A stretch of DNA of 64,000 bases from Yoonia sp. (GCF_017854565.1 NZ_JAFMHJ010000009.1:23970-87969), one strand, 5' to 3'. Shown: positions 1 through 9,057, counted from the first letter of the stretch. Program-made: numbers and translations. Notes: generated by a model from the sequence alone, not told the origin.

Positions 1-475
1 AAGGAATGATCGTCACATCAGGGCTCGCAACCGTCCGCACCCCGATCGCATTGGGGTAAATACTCGCCCAGCGGATACGCCAACCGTAATGGGTGATCAC
101 AGCCCACTCATCGCCCTTGGCAATGCGCGCGGCCTCTGCCTGCAAGTCCGAGCTGTCAAACTTGAAATATGGCGGCCATATCCATCCCGTGTCCTCGTTG
201 CGATAGACCATGACGCCAGTGCTATCGCGCGGCACGAAACCCAACAGAAACGTCTTTTTCTTATCCGTATTGATCAGGCGCAGATCGCGGGTCGGCTGAT
301 CCACCCCGCCGCTGTCGGCCTGCGCATAGAAAATCCGGTTATAGGCACTGAAATCTGTCCGGATAACTTCGGTCGATGTGATCTTGACCACATCATGCTG
401 CGGCAGCACGTAGTGAAAAAACGCACCGAACACCAACAGCGCCAGAACCCGAACAGTGACCTTAAGACGATGCAT
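1..475 (-). CDS. DUF1523-like membrane-anchored protein (3' end beyond window)
   Basis: The gene runs off the left edge, so only the first 158 residues are seen. The protein opens MHRLKVTVRVLALLVFGAFF, which reads as a single N-terminal membrane anchor. A globular region follows with many aromatic residues, including GWIWPPYFKFDSSDLQAEA and ITHYGWRIRW. I recognise this as the DUF1523 type common in Rhodobacterales; its function is unknown. It starts 10 bases after the stop of the preceding small membrane protein and appears to be the last visible gene of the operon that begins with the TelA-like protein at 6746. The family call comes from memory of the pattern, not from a search. Confidence 0.7.
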   Translation of the reverse strand, partial: MHRLKVTVRVLALLVFGAFFHYVLPQHDVVKITSTEVIRTDFSAYNRIFYAQADSGGVDQPTRDLRLINTDKKKTFLLGFVPRDSTGVMVYRNEDTGWIWPPYFKFDSSDLQAEAARIAKGDEWAVITHYGWRIRWASIYPNAIGVRTVASPDVTIIP

Positions 476-484
476 CGCAAATCC

Positions 485-760
485 TCAGTTGGTGTTAATC
501 ACATAGACAATCACAGAGACGACAATCAACGGGACCACATAGACCAGTCCAATCAGCTTGGGCCGAAGGGATCGGTGATAGGCCGCCATCCCCTCAGCGA
601 TATAGGTATCGCGGGCGGCGGCGTCAGCCCCTTCGGGCGGATTGGCGTCGAATTCGTCCTCCAACCGTTCACGGCGGACCGACTTGGAATAGACCGCAAT
701 CGACACATAGATGATGCTCAGCCCGATAAAGCCGAAAACAACAAGCTTAATAAACCCCAT
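485..760 (-). CDS. Small membrane protein of unknown function
   Basis: A 91-residue protein with two hydrophobic helices: residues about 2-20 (GFIKLVVFGFIGLSIIYVSI) and about 68-87 (LIGLVYVVPLIVVSVIVYVI). Between them lies a charged loop of about 45 residues. The start chosen (MGFIKL) overlaps the stop of the upstream gene in a TGATG junction, which implies translational coupling. A longer in-frame start nine codons upstream would lie wholly inside that gene. No family recognised. The operon context suggests a membrane partner for the neighbouring AAA+ ATPase and TelA-like protein, but that is inference. Confidence 0.75.
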   Translation of the reverse strand: MGFIKLVVFGFIGLSIIYVSIAVYSKSVRRERLEDEFDANPPEGADAAARDTYIAEGMAAYHRSLRPKLIGLVYVVPLIVVSVIVYVINTN

Positions 761-2109
761 CAGCGCCTCCTGCTGACCGCGCCCCATGGGCCAACCCGGT
801 TGATGATATCAGGTTGCTGCACGGCCATGGGTTCGTCCATCGTGGCATCATGCCCAAACAACGCATCCCGCGTTCCCGCCTTATCAACCTGATACTCGCG
901 GTCAAGAAAATCAACGACATAGGCCTTCTTTTCATCCGGCCACGTCGCATAGGCCCGATAAAACGCCTCCTTGTGACAGATAAACAACTGCCGAATATCC
1001 AGCGGCGTCATCTCGGCCAGCAGCATGTTCACCAGATCCGCATCGCCATGCGGCTTGGCCCGCAGCGTGTAGAAATACGCCGGATGCTCTGATGTTATTT
1101 TGGGCCATGGCCCATCGTCCTCGGCCCAGCGGACCAATGCGGCCAGCCCCTGCCATGCCTCTGGCAACAGTTTCGCATGCTGCCGCCCCAAACGGCGCAA
1201 ATCCCGGCGGGTCGCCCCGGCCAGATCTTCTTGCATGGATGTCGCAACTGCGGCCACGATGAAATCCATTTTTTGATGCAGGATTGCCGCCGCATCGACC
1301 CCGCGCGCCGCGACAATCGGCTCGACCAGATCATTGATGTTCAAGAACTTCGCAATCGCTGACCGCTGGCTGAAATCGAACGTGAACGGGATCGGCAGAT
1401 CGCCCACCGCCGCCTTATCACCCGGCACGATTGCCGCTGGATGCGCGACCCCGCGAAACACGTAGATCCCGCCGAAATGATCCGTCCAGAAATTATCCTG
1501 CGCAAATTCCATCTGCCGCAAGTTCACCGGATTGCGCGATATATCGCCGGTTTCCTTGGCCATGCCAATCATCTGGCCAATCAAGACATCGTCAAACCAT
1601 GCGTCCTGCTCGTCCTTGAACCGGTCAATCAGCTTGCCCAGCTTCTTGGCCATGGCCACCGTTCCGCTGGTCGTGTCGGCCTCCATCGTGACCTTGCGAA
1701 TATCAAACAAACGCGCGGGCGTATCGACCATATAAACCGAATTCACCATCTCGCCCGCCACCGCGTCGCGGGCCGTCAGGGCAAACAACTCGGCCCGGTT
1801 CCCTTCAATGAACTGCTTTAAAACCCCCCTCGAGGTCGAGAATTTCGCGTTGAGCAACGGGGCCCGCGCCTGTTCTGTCGTTAGCAAAATGAACTGGCGA
1901 TTGACCCCTTGGTGGTTCAGATACAGATCATCTTCAAACGCATCGCCAACCTCTGGGCTATACCCGGAAATATCAATATGGAACACATCCAGATCGGTTT
2001 CGCGCCCCACAAGATGCTTTAGCGCACGATTGTACCGCGCGACCAATACCGGACTATCCACCCGAATAAGGTTGCCGAACATCAGGCCCTTTTCAATCAG
2101 TCGGTGCAT
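760..2109 (-). CDS. Conserved protein of unknown function (possibly DUF6638)
   Basis: A 449-residue soluble-looking protein without signal peptide or membrane helix. I see no known catalytic motif. It resembles what is annotated as DUF6638 in Rhodobacterales, an assignment made from memory and uncertain. The ATG start (MHRLIEKGLM) is preceded by an AAGGGGGG tract about five bases away; a GTG two codons earlier overlaps that tract and is less likely. The gene starts 16 bases after the small membrane protein at 2125-2466 and shares one base with the next small membrane gene. The tight spacing argues that it works with the AAA+ ATPase of this operon. Confidence 0.75.
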   Translation of the reverse strand: MHRLIEKGLMFGNLIRVDSPVLVARYNRALKHLVGRETDLDVFHIDISGYSPEVGDAFEDDLYLNHQGVNRQFILLTTEQARAPLLNAKFSTSRGVLKQFIEGNRAELFALTARDAVAGEMVNSVYMVDTPARLFDIRKVTMEADTTSGTVAMAKKLGKLIDRFKDEQDAWFDDVLIGQMIGMAKETGDISRNPVNLRQMEFAQDNFWTDHFGGIYVFRGVAHPAAIVPGDKAAVGDLPIPFTFDFSQRSAIAKFLNINDLVEPIVAARGVDAAAILHQKMDFIVAAVATSMQEDLAGATRRDLRRLGRQHAKLLPEAWQGLAALVRWAEDDGPWPKITSEHPAYFYTLRAKPHGDADLVNMLLAEMTPLDIRQLFICHKEAFYRAYATWPDEKKAYVVDFLDREYQVDKAGTRDALFGHDATMDEPMAVQQPDIINRVGPWGAVSRRR

Positions 2110-2124
2110 GCACACCCCCCTTGA

Positions 2125-2466
2125 TCACCACGTCTCTTTCACCCACTTGCGCGGCAATCCTGCCACCGACAGCACCATAATCGGTGCCCAGATCATCGCC
2201 GCTATCAGGCCCAGCCTGCCAAAGAATACCACATTTGCCGCCAGTCCCGGCTCCATGATTTGTGCCACGCTCAACCCCTGCCACAGATACAGGCAGAAAA
2301 AGAACAGCCCGCTGATCGCAAACAGCAAAACCGTCGATAAAAACGCATTCAGCAACAACGGCTTCACCCCTTCGGGCAACATCCACCCCAACAGACGCGG
2401 CACCGAAAATGCGATCCCCGCCAGCACCAGCGCAGGCAGAAACAATGTGTCCGACAAGACGCCCAA
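2125..2466 (-). CDS. Small multi-pass membrane protein of unknown function
   Basis: About 113 residues with three likely membrane helices: TLFLPALVLAGIAF, an alanine/leucine/phenylalanine-rich segment around residues 45-66 (LLFAISGLFFFCLYLW), and LGLIAAMIWAPIMVLSVAG near the C-terminus. No ATG lies near the natural start. I chose TTG, 7 bases after an AAAGGG tract that overlaps the stop of the AAA+ ATPase gene. An ATG about 38 codons upstream would lie inside the ATPase gene and add a basic segment that looks like out-of-frame translation. No family recognised. Coupled position right after the ATPase suggests a joint role. Confidence 0.6.
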   Translation of the reverse strand: MGVLSDTLFLPALVLAGIAFSVPRLLGWMLPEGVKPLLLNAFLSTVLLFAISGLFFFCLYLWQGLSVAQIMEPGLAANVVFFGRLGLIAAMIWAPIMVLSVAGLPRKWVKETW

Positions 2467-2470
2467 TAGA

Positions 2471-4414
2471 CTACCCTTTCTCCGCCAGATACCGACGCTT
2501 CGCCTCTTCCTGACGGCCAAAATCACGGACCATCGTATCAATCGCCACCTCGTCCGACTTGTCGGCATAGCGGAATTCACTGTCGGCGTAGCGGTTGATT
2601 TCCTGAATCACCATGTCCACCGTGATTGGCTGCCGCAGGTCCTCGATCATTGCTTTTTTGGTGTCATAATCCTTGAACATGAACAGATCAGGGTCTTCCA
2701 TCCATTCATCGGGCAGTTCAAAATCCATTGCCCGGACCTTGACGGCATCGGTGATATTCTTGATCGCGCGGCCCGTGAACCGCTCATCCGCCTCCTGAAT
2801 CGCCTTCAGGTAGGTGCCCATTTTGGCAATCGTGTCCAGCGCACCTATCTGTGACGAAACCCGGTCATAGACGTTCAGAAGCCCCGGTTCGTGCGGGCGG
2901 GCGTGCCCGGCAAAGCTGGCCGCGACCGCCTTTTTGATCTCTTGCGCGCGGAACAGATCATGATCGCCCACCGGGATCGCATGGTTCTTGCCCATCAGCA
3001 GATGCAGGATGTCGATATAATCGTCCCGCGTCTGCGGGCCATCGACCAGAAACCGGGCGCCCGCGCGTTGGCGCAGCGCATCATCGACATTCTCGGGGTA
3101 ATTGGAAAACATCCCAAACGTGCAATTTCCGCGCACCACGGTGTTCGCCCCGGCAAAGCTTTCCATCAGCACCGCCGTGATCTCCAGTTGCCCAGCCGAA
3201 GATTGCCGGTCCCCCCGCTTGCCTGCCAGTTGGTCAATATCGTCAATCGTGCCAAAGCCGATCACCTGCGGATCAAGCACATTGTTGATGAACGCCTTCG
3301 CGTTTTGCCCCGACTTGCCCTGATAACTATCTATACTATCGGTGCTCAGGTTCTGATAGCGAAACGGATAGCCCGCCACCTGGCAATAGTCATTCACCAA
3401 GCCCGCCATCATCTGAATAAGGGTCGTCTTGCCGGTGCCCGGCTTGCCATCGCCCATGAACGTAAAGATAAAGCCGCCCAATTCCGCGAACGGGTTCAGC
3501 CGCCGGTCAAAATCATAGGCCATCACCATCTTGGCCAGCTTCATCGCCTGATACTTGGCGATGTGGTTGCCCACGACCTCATGCGGCTTCTTGAAGGTCA
3601 TCGTCAGGGTCGATCCCTTGGCCTTGCGCGCCGGAGTGAACCCCTGCACCACGAAATCATCGGCCTCGACCCGCCAGCTTGCCTGCAAGAACGGCGCCAA
3701 TCGACCTGCCGTCGTGGCGCGTGCGGCAACCTTTTCCATCAACTGTTCGCAATAGGCCAGCAGGGTCGCTATCAGCGTGGCTTCGTCGGTGGCGAACTGA
3801 CCCAGCTTTTGGTCCAACTCCCAAAGCGCGCCATGCAGGGCGAGTGCGGCGTTATCGGTCAGCACCTCATCGACGCTGCCAACCTCGACACTCTGCTCGC
3901 CCGCGCGTGATGCCAGCAGCGATGCCGTGGCATTGGCAAATGTGTATAGCACCACCAAAGATTGCGCCGCCAACAGCTCGGTAAACGCGTCGCCCTGCGC
4001 AGGCGGCAACCGCCCCTCAAGATTGGCGCGCTTCAGCTCGACCAACGCGGTCTGCTCGGCATAGGCATCCCCAATCGCCAGCGCGATCGACAGCGCCCGG
4101 CGCAGCGCATGGGCACAAGCCGCCTGCGCGGGTGACGTCAGCGGATCATCGTCATCGGTTTCGGCGATCCGGTCCAGCAACCGCACCCCTTCGGCACGCG
4201 CCGTCGACCGTGTGACAAGCCCCGGCGTGGTGGACCGAAACCTGCGGCGGCCCATCGCGGCAACATCTGGCGACCGTTCCGGCACCTCAAGCGATAATCG
4301 GGCCTGCGCCAGCCGCGGGGTATGATCGACCGCCATCAGCATTTCCGCCACTGCGGCGTAATGCTTGCGAATATCAACCTCGCGCAGTTCCATCTGGTCA
4401 CTTGTCTGGCTCAT
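2471..4414 (-). CDS. AAA+ family ATPase of an uncharacterised operon
   Basis: A 647-residue protein with an N-terminal helical region of about 300 residues and a C-terminal AAA module. Walker A is GKPGTGKTT (about residues 323-331). A Walker B-like segment IGFGTIDDID is at about 385-394. An Asn-containing sensor region (FGMFSNYPENVDD) is followed by an arginine-finger-like RQRAGARF at about 448-455. These features indicate ATP binding and hydrolysis with probable ring assembly, as known for AAA+ remodelling enzymes. The substrate is not known. A good AAGGAGA ribosome-binding site precedes the ATG. The gene lies 32 bases after the 373-aa gene and just before a small membrane gene, so a role in remodelling a membrane complex is plausible but inferred. 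Confidence 0.85.
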   Translation of the reverse strand: MSQTSDQMELREVDIRKHYAAVAEMLMAVDHTPRLAQARLSLEVPERSPDVAAMGRRRFRSTTPGLVTRSTARAEGVRLLDRIAETDDDDPLTSPAQAACAHALRRALSIALAIGDAYAEQTALVELKRANLEGRLPPAQGDAFTELLAAQSLVVLYTFANATASLLASRAGEQSVEVGSVDEVLTDNAALALHGALWELDQKLGQFATDEATLIATLLAYCEQLMEKVAARATTAGRLAPFLQASWRVEADDFVVQGFTPARKAKGSTLTMTFKKPHEVVGNHIAKYQAMKLAKMVMAYDFDRRLNPFAELGGFIFTFMGDGKPGTGKTTLIQMMAGLVNDYCQVAGYPFRYQNLSTDSIDSYQGKSGQNAKAFINNVLDPQVIGFGTIDDIDQLAGKRGDRQSSAGQLEITAVLMESFAGANTVVRGNCTFGMFSNYPENVDDALRQRAGARFLVDGPQTRDDYIDILHLLMGKNHAIPVGDHDLFRAQEIKKAVAASFAGHARPHEPGLLNVYDRVSSQIGALDTIAKMGTYLKAIQEADERFTGRAIKNITDAVKVRAMDFELPDEWMEDPDLFMFKDYDTKKAMIEDLRQPITVDMVIQEINRYADSEFRYADKSDEVAIDTMVRDFGRQEEAKRRYLAEKG

Positions 4415-4445
4415 GCCGTCTCCTTGCCGTAGGGTTCACCCCAAC

Positions 4446-5567
4446 TTATCTGTAACTCAACACCCGCCCGCCCGCGCTGACCACAAACTTGCGGACATCG
4501 CCAAAGCCGGCTGGGTTACGCTCTGCCAGCGCCTGATAGGGGCGCTGCGGCATGATCAACGATCGTTCCATGCGCGTCGCGCCGCTATCGGCCCCGCTAC
4601 CCGCAAATGGATCAAGCGCAAATATCTGCCGCTCGACCGTGCCGAACCAGCCCGATTTCACCGTTTCAACCCGTTCTGACACCAGCTCTTCTTCGGTCCA
4701 GACCAGCGCCCAATCCTCGCCCGAGGGGGCCCGTGCCGCCTCCAGCACCTCGCGCAGCGGACCCGACTGCAGCGTGAACGCGCTCGAATACATCGGCCCG
4801 ATGTGGAACCGCCGCAGCCGCACCGGATGCAGATCGTCGAAATCTTGATCAAACCCCTTGGCAATCGTCAGCAACTTCAGATGTGCCACCGATTGCGCCA
4901 TCAGATGCGCCTGCACCTCGGGCCAGCGGCGTTCATCTTTGGGCAGACCTGTGCGGCCCGTATCCTCGACGTCCATCAAATAGATCGTCGGCAGGTTCAC
5001 CTGACTGTCATAGACCGCCCAATGCAGCAGAAACCGGCGCCGGGTTCCCTCTGTGCCCAGCCATACCGCCTGCGGGTCATTGCGCGCCCAAAACTGATCA
5101 CCGCGCTGCAGCTCTTGATAATATAGCCGCTGCGACAGCGCGTATTGCAGCTTTGTCGGGATCGCCTGTTCGCTCAGGATCACGCGGACCATCTGATCCT
5201 TAAGCGCCTCTGACGATGGCAGCGTCACCAAATGCCGCTCTGCCTGAAGCGCATCATTGGCCATCTCCAACAGCTCCTGATAGACAGGAAAGCCGCTTTC
5301 GACGCGGTCAAACGTCAACTGCCCCGCATGGGCAAACCGCCCGGCGAAATGGTACTTGTGCGCCAGCGCGGTAAAGGTCCAGTTGAGGCTCGTCAGATAT
5401 CGGGCCAAAACCGCAATATCCTGCCGCGAAAACCGGCCCTCCGCCTCCATCGTCGCGGCCACCTTGGTCAGGTAGCCGGTGATCTTGGCGAACTTGCCGA
5501 AATACCGGCGCGTCACGCGGGTATCTTCCAGCTTCATGTGGTCTGCGGAAAGGTTCGTCTGGGTCAT
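4446..5567 (-). CDS. Conserved protein of unknown function upstream of AAA+ ATPase
   Basis: A 373-residue protein starting MTQTNLSADHMKLED, rich in helices and aromatic residues, with no signal peptide or membrane segment. I see no known motif; the C-terminal third includes a Gly/Ser-rich linker before a conserved-looking SLIMPQRPYQALAERNPAG segment. An in-frame ATG seven codons upstream falls in the repeat-bearing gap and is less likely. The gene sits between the TelA-like coiled-coil gene and the AAA+ ATPase, all in one direction. It may be an adaptor or substrate-recognition subunit, which is inference from position only. Confidence 0.7.
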   Translation of the reverse strand: MTQTNLSADHMKLEDTRVTRRYFGKFAKITGYLTKVAATMEAEGRFSRQDIAVLARYLTSLNWTFTALAHKYHFAGRFAHAGQLTFDRVESGFPVYQELLEMANDALQAERHLVTLPSSEALKDQMVRVILSEQAIPTKLQYALSQRLYYQELQRGDQFWARNDPQAVWLGTEGTRRRFLLHWAVYDSQVNLPTIYLMDVEDTGRTGLPKDERRWPEVQAHLMAQSVAHLKLLTIAKGFDQDFDDLHPVRLRRFHIGPMYSSAFTLQSGPLREVLEAARAPSGEDWALVWTEEELVSERVETVKSGWFGTVERQIFALDPFAGSGADSGATRMERSLIMPQRPYQALAERNPAGFGDVRKFVVSAGGRVLSYR

Positions 5568-5592
5568 ATCAGTCCAAGCAAAGCACAACGCA

Positions 5593-5643
5593 GTCCCGGA
5601 CCTGATCCGGGACCTCGGGTCATCATCAATGGTCCCGGGTCAC
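5593..5643. repeat. REP-like extragenic hairpin
   Basis: The 96-base gap between the TelA-like gene and the next gene holds a perfect inverted repeat, GTCCCGGA-cctga-TCCGGGAC (5593-5613). It is followed by a second imperfect C/G palindrome (GGTCCCGGGTC near 5631). Short GGTCCCGGA-type elements of this kind are common as dispersed extragenic repeats in alphaproteobacteria. Inside an operon it could attenuate transcription or protect the mRNA end. There is no T-run, so it is not a clear terminator. Confidence 0.5.
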
Positions 5644-5663
5644 ACCCAAGACCTGCGCACACG

Positions 5664-6746
5664 TCAGGATTCCGCCCCATACTGATTGCTGTCATGCTTC
5701 TCCACGATCTTTGCGAACCGCCGAATAAACCGCTCGTCCGCCTTCGCCTTCTGCTCCAGCACTTCGCGGGCAAAAACCATATGATCCCCATGCGCTTCCA
5801 GCATATCGGCCATCCGTGCGTTTGTGGCGGCACCAATGGCGGCCATCGCAGTCTGCGCCTCCTGGTCGGTCTTCACGCCGATTTCGTTGATCTTATGCGC
5901 CACGTCTTGCTGTTGCGCGGTCTTCAGCGACTTGGACAGCGCATCGTACAACACAACACGCTGCTTGGTGTCGGTCTGCAATTTGTTGATCAGCACCATC
6001 TGCGTCGCTGCCTGATTTTGCAGCGAATCCGTCCAGGTTTTCCCCTTCTCGATATACCGCTCCAGCGTCTGTGATTTCGCCAAATGCACCTGCTCGCCTT
6101 GCACCATCTCATTGTACGTGCTGTTCAGCGCGGCCAATTCCGTCTCAAGCTTGGTGCGCGCCGCCGCATCCTGCTCAACCGCGATTTTACCCTCAAGCGT
6201 GATCATCGACGGGTCCAGCGCCAAAATATCCGCGCGCAGCGTCTCAAGAGTGCCCACCGCCAATTCCCGCTCTTCCAACGTCGCGGTCAGGTTCTGTTCG
6301 ACACGCACCTTCTGCTCGTTCAGCACAGCCAATTGGCCTTCCAACAGCTTCAGGATCACATCCGATTTGCTGATCAAATCCTGCAACTTGTCATCGACCG
6401 ATGCGGTGCGGATACGTTCCTGCCGCATGCTGTCCGCCTTGGCCTTGCTGAAAAAGCCGATCACGCTTTCCATGCCGGTCTTCGACCGCATCTCATCGAA
6501 ATCCTTGGAAAACGCGGTCGTCACATCGTCCAGCCCCATAATCAGTTCGGCGATATTGGCGTTCATCAGCTCGGTATGGGCATGCACGTCCTCAAGGCTG
6601 GCATTTTCGATATCCACCGAAATATCCGTACCTTCGGCCATTTTATTGCGTGCCGCTTCGATCCGACTGGTCATTTCAGAAATTTTGCTTTGCGCCTGGG
6701 CCACCTGGGCCTGTGATTCCTGAATCTGGGTGTCGAAACTGGCCAT
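5664..6746 (-). CDS. TelA-like coiled-coil protein (toxic anion resistance family, tentative)
   Basis: A 360-residue, almost entirely helical, charged protein with an N-terminal coiled coil (residues 1-35) and long heptad-like stretches through the middle. The arrangement GMESVIGFFSKAKADSM, then a coiled coil with DKLQDLI and LLEGQLAVLNEQK, then YIEKGKTW and ATQMVLINKLQTDTKQR resembles the layout of TelA/KlaA proteins. Members of that family are linked to tellurite and toxic-anion tolerance, but their biochemistry is unclear. The similarity is by eye and could be only generic coiled coil. An AAGGG site precedes the ATG. It is the first gene of the operon with the AAA+ ATPase and small membrane proteins. 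Confidence 0.55.
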   Translation of the reverse strand: MASFDTQIQESQAQVAQAQSKISEMTSRIEAARNKMAEGTDISVDIENASLEDVHAHTELMNANIAELIMGLDDVTTAFSKDFDEMRSKTGMESVIGFFSKAKADSMRQERIRTASVDDKLQDLISKSDVILKLLEGQLAVLNEQKVRVEQNLTATLEERELAVGTLETLRADILALDPSMITLEGKIAVEQDAAARTKLETELAALNSTYNEMVQGEQVHLAKSQTLERYIEKGKTWTDSLQNQAATQMVLINKLQTDTKQRVVLYDALSKSLKTAQQQDVAHKINEIGVKTDQEAQTAMAAIGAATNARMADMLEAHGDHMVFAREVLEQKAKADERFIRRFAKIVEKHDSNQYGAES

Positions 6747-6878
6747 CTAGTATCCCTTTTTTATCGCGTGTTACCGGAGACCTATGGACGGTGGCCGCCA
6801 ATTTCAAATCCAAGGCGCAAAAATACACGCCCTGTTCCGACGCAATTATTACCCAACCACCGACCGAATGTAAGCCGC

Positions 6879-7670
6879 TTATGCCGCGTCGAATTGCGGT
6901 GGCCGATCATTCGCTTCGGCCTCGGCACCCAGCAAATCCTCGGGCGATATGATCTTGGGCGGCAACTCAATCCCGCGCTCATAGTTCTCTGGGTCCACCC
7001 GCCGCGATTCCTCGGGGGATCGGATGAAAACCTGCATCGGCACGTCGATCTGATCGAACAGATGGATAATGTCCTGATTGAACATCCGAATACAGCCCGC
7101 CGACCCGGAATTTCCGATTGATTCCAAATCGTTCGTGCCATGTATCCGGTAATATGTGTCGCGGTTGCCGCGGTACAGATACAGCGCCCGCGCGCCCAGC
7201 GGGCTGCGCAGACCGCCCGGAATACCCCCGCGGAATGCCTCGTAGACCTCAGGCTCGGTGCGCAGCATGTTCTGCGTCGGCGTCCAGCCCGGCCAATGCC
7301 GTTTCATCTTGATTGTCGCCATGCCGCGAATGGATTTACCCGCGCGCGCCACACCCACCGGATAGCGCGTCGTCGTGCCATCTGCGCGCACGTGATACAG
7401 AAATTTCGCATAAGGGTCGATGTCGATCGTATTGGGGCCAGATTCCCCATTATAAATCCCCGACATCCGCCGGTTAACGCCCCGCAAATACCGCAAAGGA
7501 ATACCGGGCAGCACATAACCGTCATCCTCAATCGGGCCATAACCGTCGAGAAACGGGTCCGGCTCGGGAATAAGAGGCGCGGTCACGGGGACCTGTTGCG
7601 CACAGGCCGCGACGCTTGCCATCATCATCGCCCCAAAGGACCGGCGTGTCAGATTCTTCATTGGTTGCAT
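6879..7670 (-). CDS. L,D-transpeptidase (YkuD/ErfK family), probably lipoprotein
   Basis: A 263-residue exported protein that should cross-link peptidoglycan, or attach lipoprotein to it, through a catalytic Cys. The YkuD signature is visible: HGTN (about 177-180), SIG (184-186) and SAGCIRM with catalytic Cys about 193. The N-terminus has an RRSFGAMMMASVAAC segment that reads as both a twin-arginine-like and a lipoprotein signal, with the lipobox Cys at about 23. An AAGG about six bases upstream supports the ATG at 7670 (MQPMKN). A second ATG three codons on is possible. It is a single gene, separated from the creatinase gene by a hairpin. Confidence 0.9.
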   Translation of the reverse strand: MQPMKNLTRRSFGAMMMASVAACAQQVPVTAPLIPEPDPFLDGYGPIEDDGYVLPGIPLRYLRGVNRRMSGIYNGESGPNTIDIDPYAKFLYHVRADGTTTRYPVGVARAGKSIRGMATIKMKRHWPGWTPTQNMLRTEPEVYEAFRGGIPGGLRSPLGARALYLYRGNRDTYYRIHGTNDLESIGNSGSAGCIRMFNQDIIHLFDQIDVPMQVFIRSPEESRRVDPENYERGIELPPKIISPEDLLGAEAEANDRPPQFDAA

Positions 7671-7781
7671 TATCAGACCTTGTATTTCATCGCCCCCTCT
7701 TAACACCCATGTCAGAAAGGGCAAATCACCGCACCGGCAACTTTCCGCGAGCGCACCGGGAGGCTGGGCCAATGCGCCTGC

Positions 7782-7806
7782 CGGGCGGTCCATCCTGAAC
7801 CGCCCG
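7782..7806 (-). terminator. Hairpin downstream of the creatinase gene
   Basis: Downstream of the creatinase stop there is an 8-bp inverted repeat CGGGCGGT / ACCGCCCG around a 9-base loop (7782-7806). A smaller GGGG/CCCC hairpin lies closer to the gene near 7823-7836. No T-run follows the larger stem, so intrinsic termination is uncertain. It may simply stabilise the transcript end. Confidence 0.35.
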
Positions 7807-7851
7807 ACCGCGCCGTTGGGGGCATGCGGCCCCTTCTTTGGCGGCTGCTCC

Positions 7852-9057
7852 CTATCCGACCACGTTGAACGCAGGGCCATAGGGATAGCCCGTAATATCC
7901 TCATTGCCATCGTCGGTGATAAACAGAATGTCATGTTCGCGGTAACCACCGGCACCCGGCGCCCCATCGGGGATGGTCAGCATCGGCTCCATTGAAATCA
8001 CCATGCCGGGTTCCAGCACCGTATCAATATCCTCGCGCAACTCCAGCCCGGCTTCGCGGCCATAGTAATGCGACAGCACGCCGAACGAATGACCATACCC
8101 GAACGTGCGGTACTGCAACAAATCCCGCGCCTCTAGGAAATCATTGATCTGCGCGGTCACATCCGAACACTTCGCCCCCGGCACCAACAGCGACATGCCG
8201 TATTCATGCGCGGCCACATTCGCCTCCCAAATTGCCAAACTCGCCGCATCGACCTCGCCGACAAACAGCGTCCGCTCAAGCGCGGTATAGTAGCCGCTGA
8301 TCATCGGAAACGTGTTCAACGACAAGATATCGCCACGCATCAACGCACGCGATGTCACCGGATTATGTGCGCCATCGGTATTGATCCCCGACTGGAACCA
8401 GACCCAGGTATCGCGGTATTCCGCATCAGGAAAGCGGCGGGCAATTTCCAGCTCCATCGCATCCCGTCCCGCCATGGCAACATCAATCTCGCGGACGCCG
8501 GGCTTAATGCTATCACGAATAGCATAGCCGCCAACGTCAGCGACAGCCGCACCTGCGCGGATCAAATCCAACTCGGCGGGCGACTTATGCATCCGCTGGG
8601 TCATGGTCAGGGCCGCAATATCCACCAACCGGGCCGGTTGCAGATCGTCGCGCAGCGCCATGCGCACAGCGACCGTCATGTGATCGGCTTCATACCCGAT
8701 CACCTTGCCCAACCCCGTAACCGACCGGATCGCGCGCCAGTAATTGCCACGCTGCCAATCGGTATAGGTGATGTTATCGCCATACGACCGGCGCCACGGC
8801 TGGCCTGCATCAATACCTGCACTGATCGTGACACATTCGGTCGCCGTCACGACCAACCCATACTGGCGGCCAAAGCTGCAATACAGAAACCCCGAATAAT
8901 AAGCGACATTGTGCATCGACGTGAAAACAGCCGCCTCCACACCTTTGCTGGCCATAATCGCCCGTAGCCCCGCAAGACGCGCGGCATACTCGGCTGCGGC
9001 AAACGGCAGCACTTCAGCACCCTGATGGAAACGATAAAATTGTGGACGTTCAGTCAT
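7852..9057 (-). CDS. Creatinase (creatine amidinohydrolase)
   Basis: A 401-residue pita-bread-fold protein (M24-like) predicted to hydrolyse creatine to sarcosine and urea in the cytoplasm. It matches Pseudomonas creatinase closely along its length, including LYCSFGR with the active-site Phe62 and Arg64, the GINTDGAHNP segment with the catalytic His at about 231, LQYRTFGYGHSFG and GYREHDIL. Length agrees with the roughly 403-residue family. A GAGGG site six bases before the ATG at 9057 fixes the start; an upstream ATG overlaps that site. No creatininase or sarcosine oxidase gene is adjacent, so the pathway context is missing here. Close M24 relatives with other substrates cannot be fully excluded. 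Confidence 0.85.
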   Translation of the reverse strand: MTERPQFYRFHQGAEVLPFAAAEYAARLAGLRAIMASKGVEAAVFTSMHNVAYYSGFLYCSFGRQYGLVVTATECVTISAGIDAGQPWRRSYGDNITYTDWQRGNYWRAIRSVTGLGKVIGYEADHMTVAVRMALRDDLQPARLVDIAALTMTQRMHKSPAELDLIRAGAAVADVGGYAIRDSIKPGVREIDVAMAGRDAMELEIARRFPDAEYRDTWVWFQSGINTDGAHNPVTSRALMRGDILSLNTFPMISGYYTALERTLFVGEVDAASLAIWEANVAAHEYGMSLLVPGAKCSDVTAQINDFLEARDLLQYRTFGYGHSFGVLSHYYGREAGLELREDIDTVLEPGMVISMEPMLTIPDGAPGAGGYREHDILFITDDGNEDITGYPYGPAFNVVG

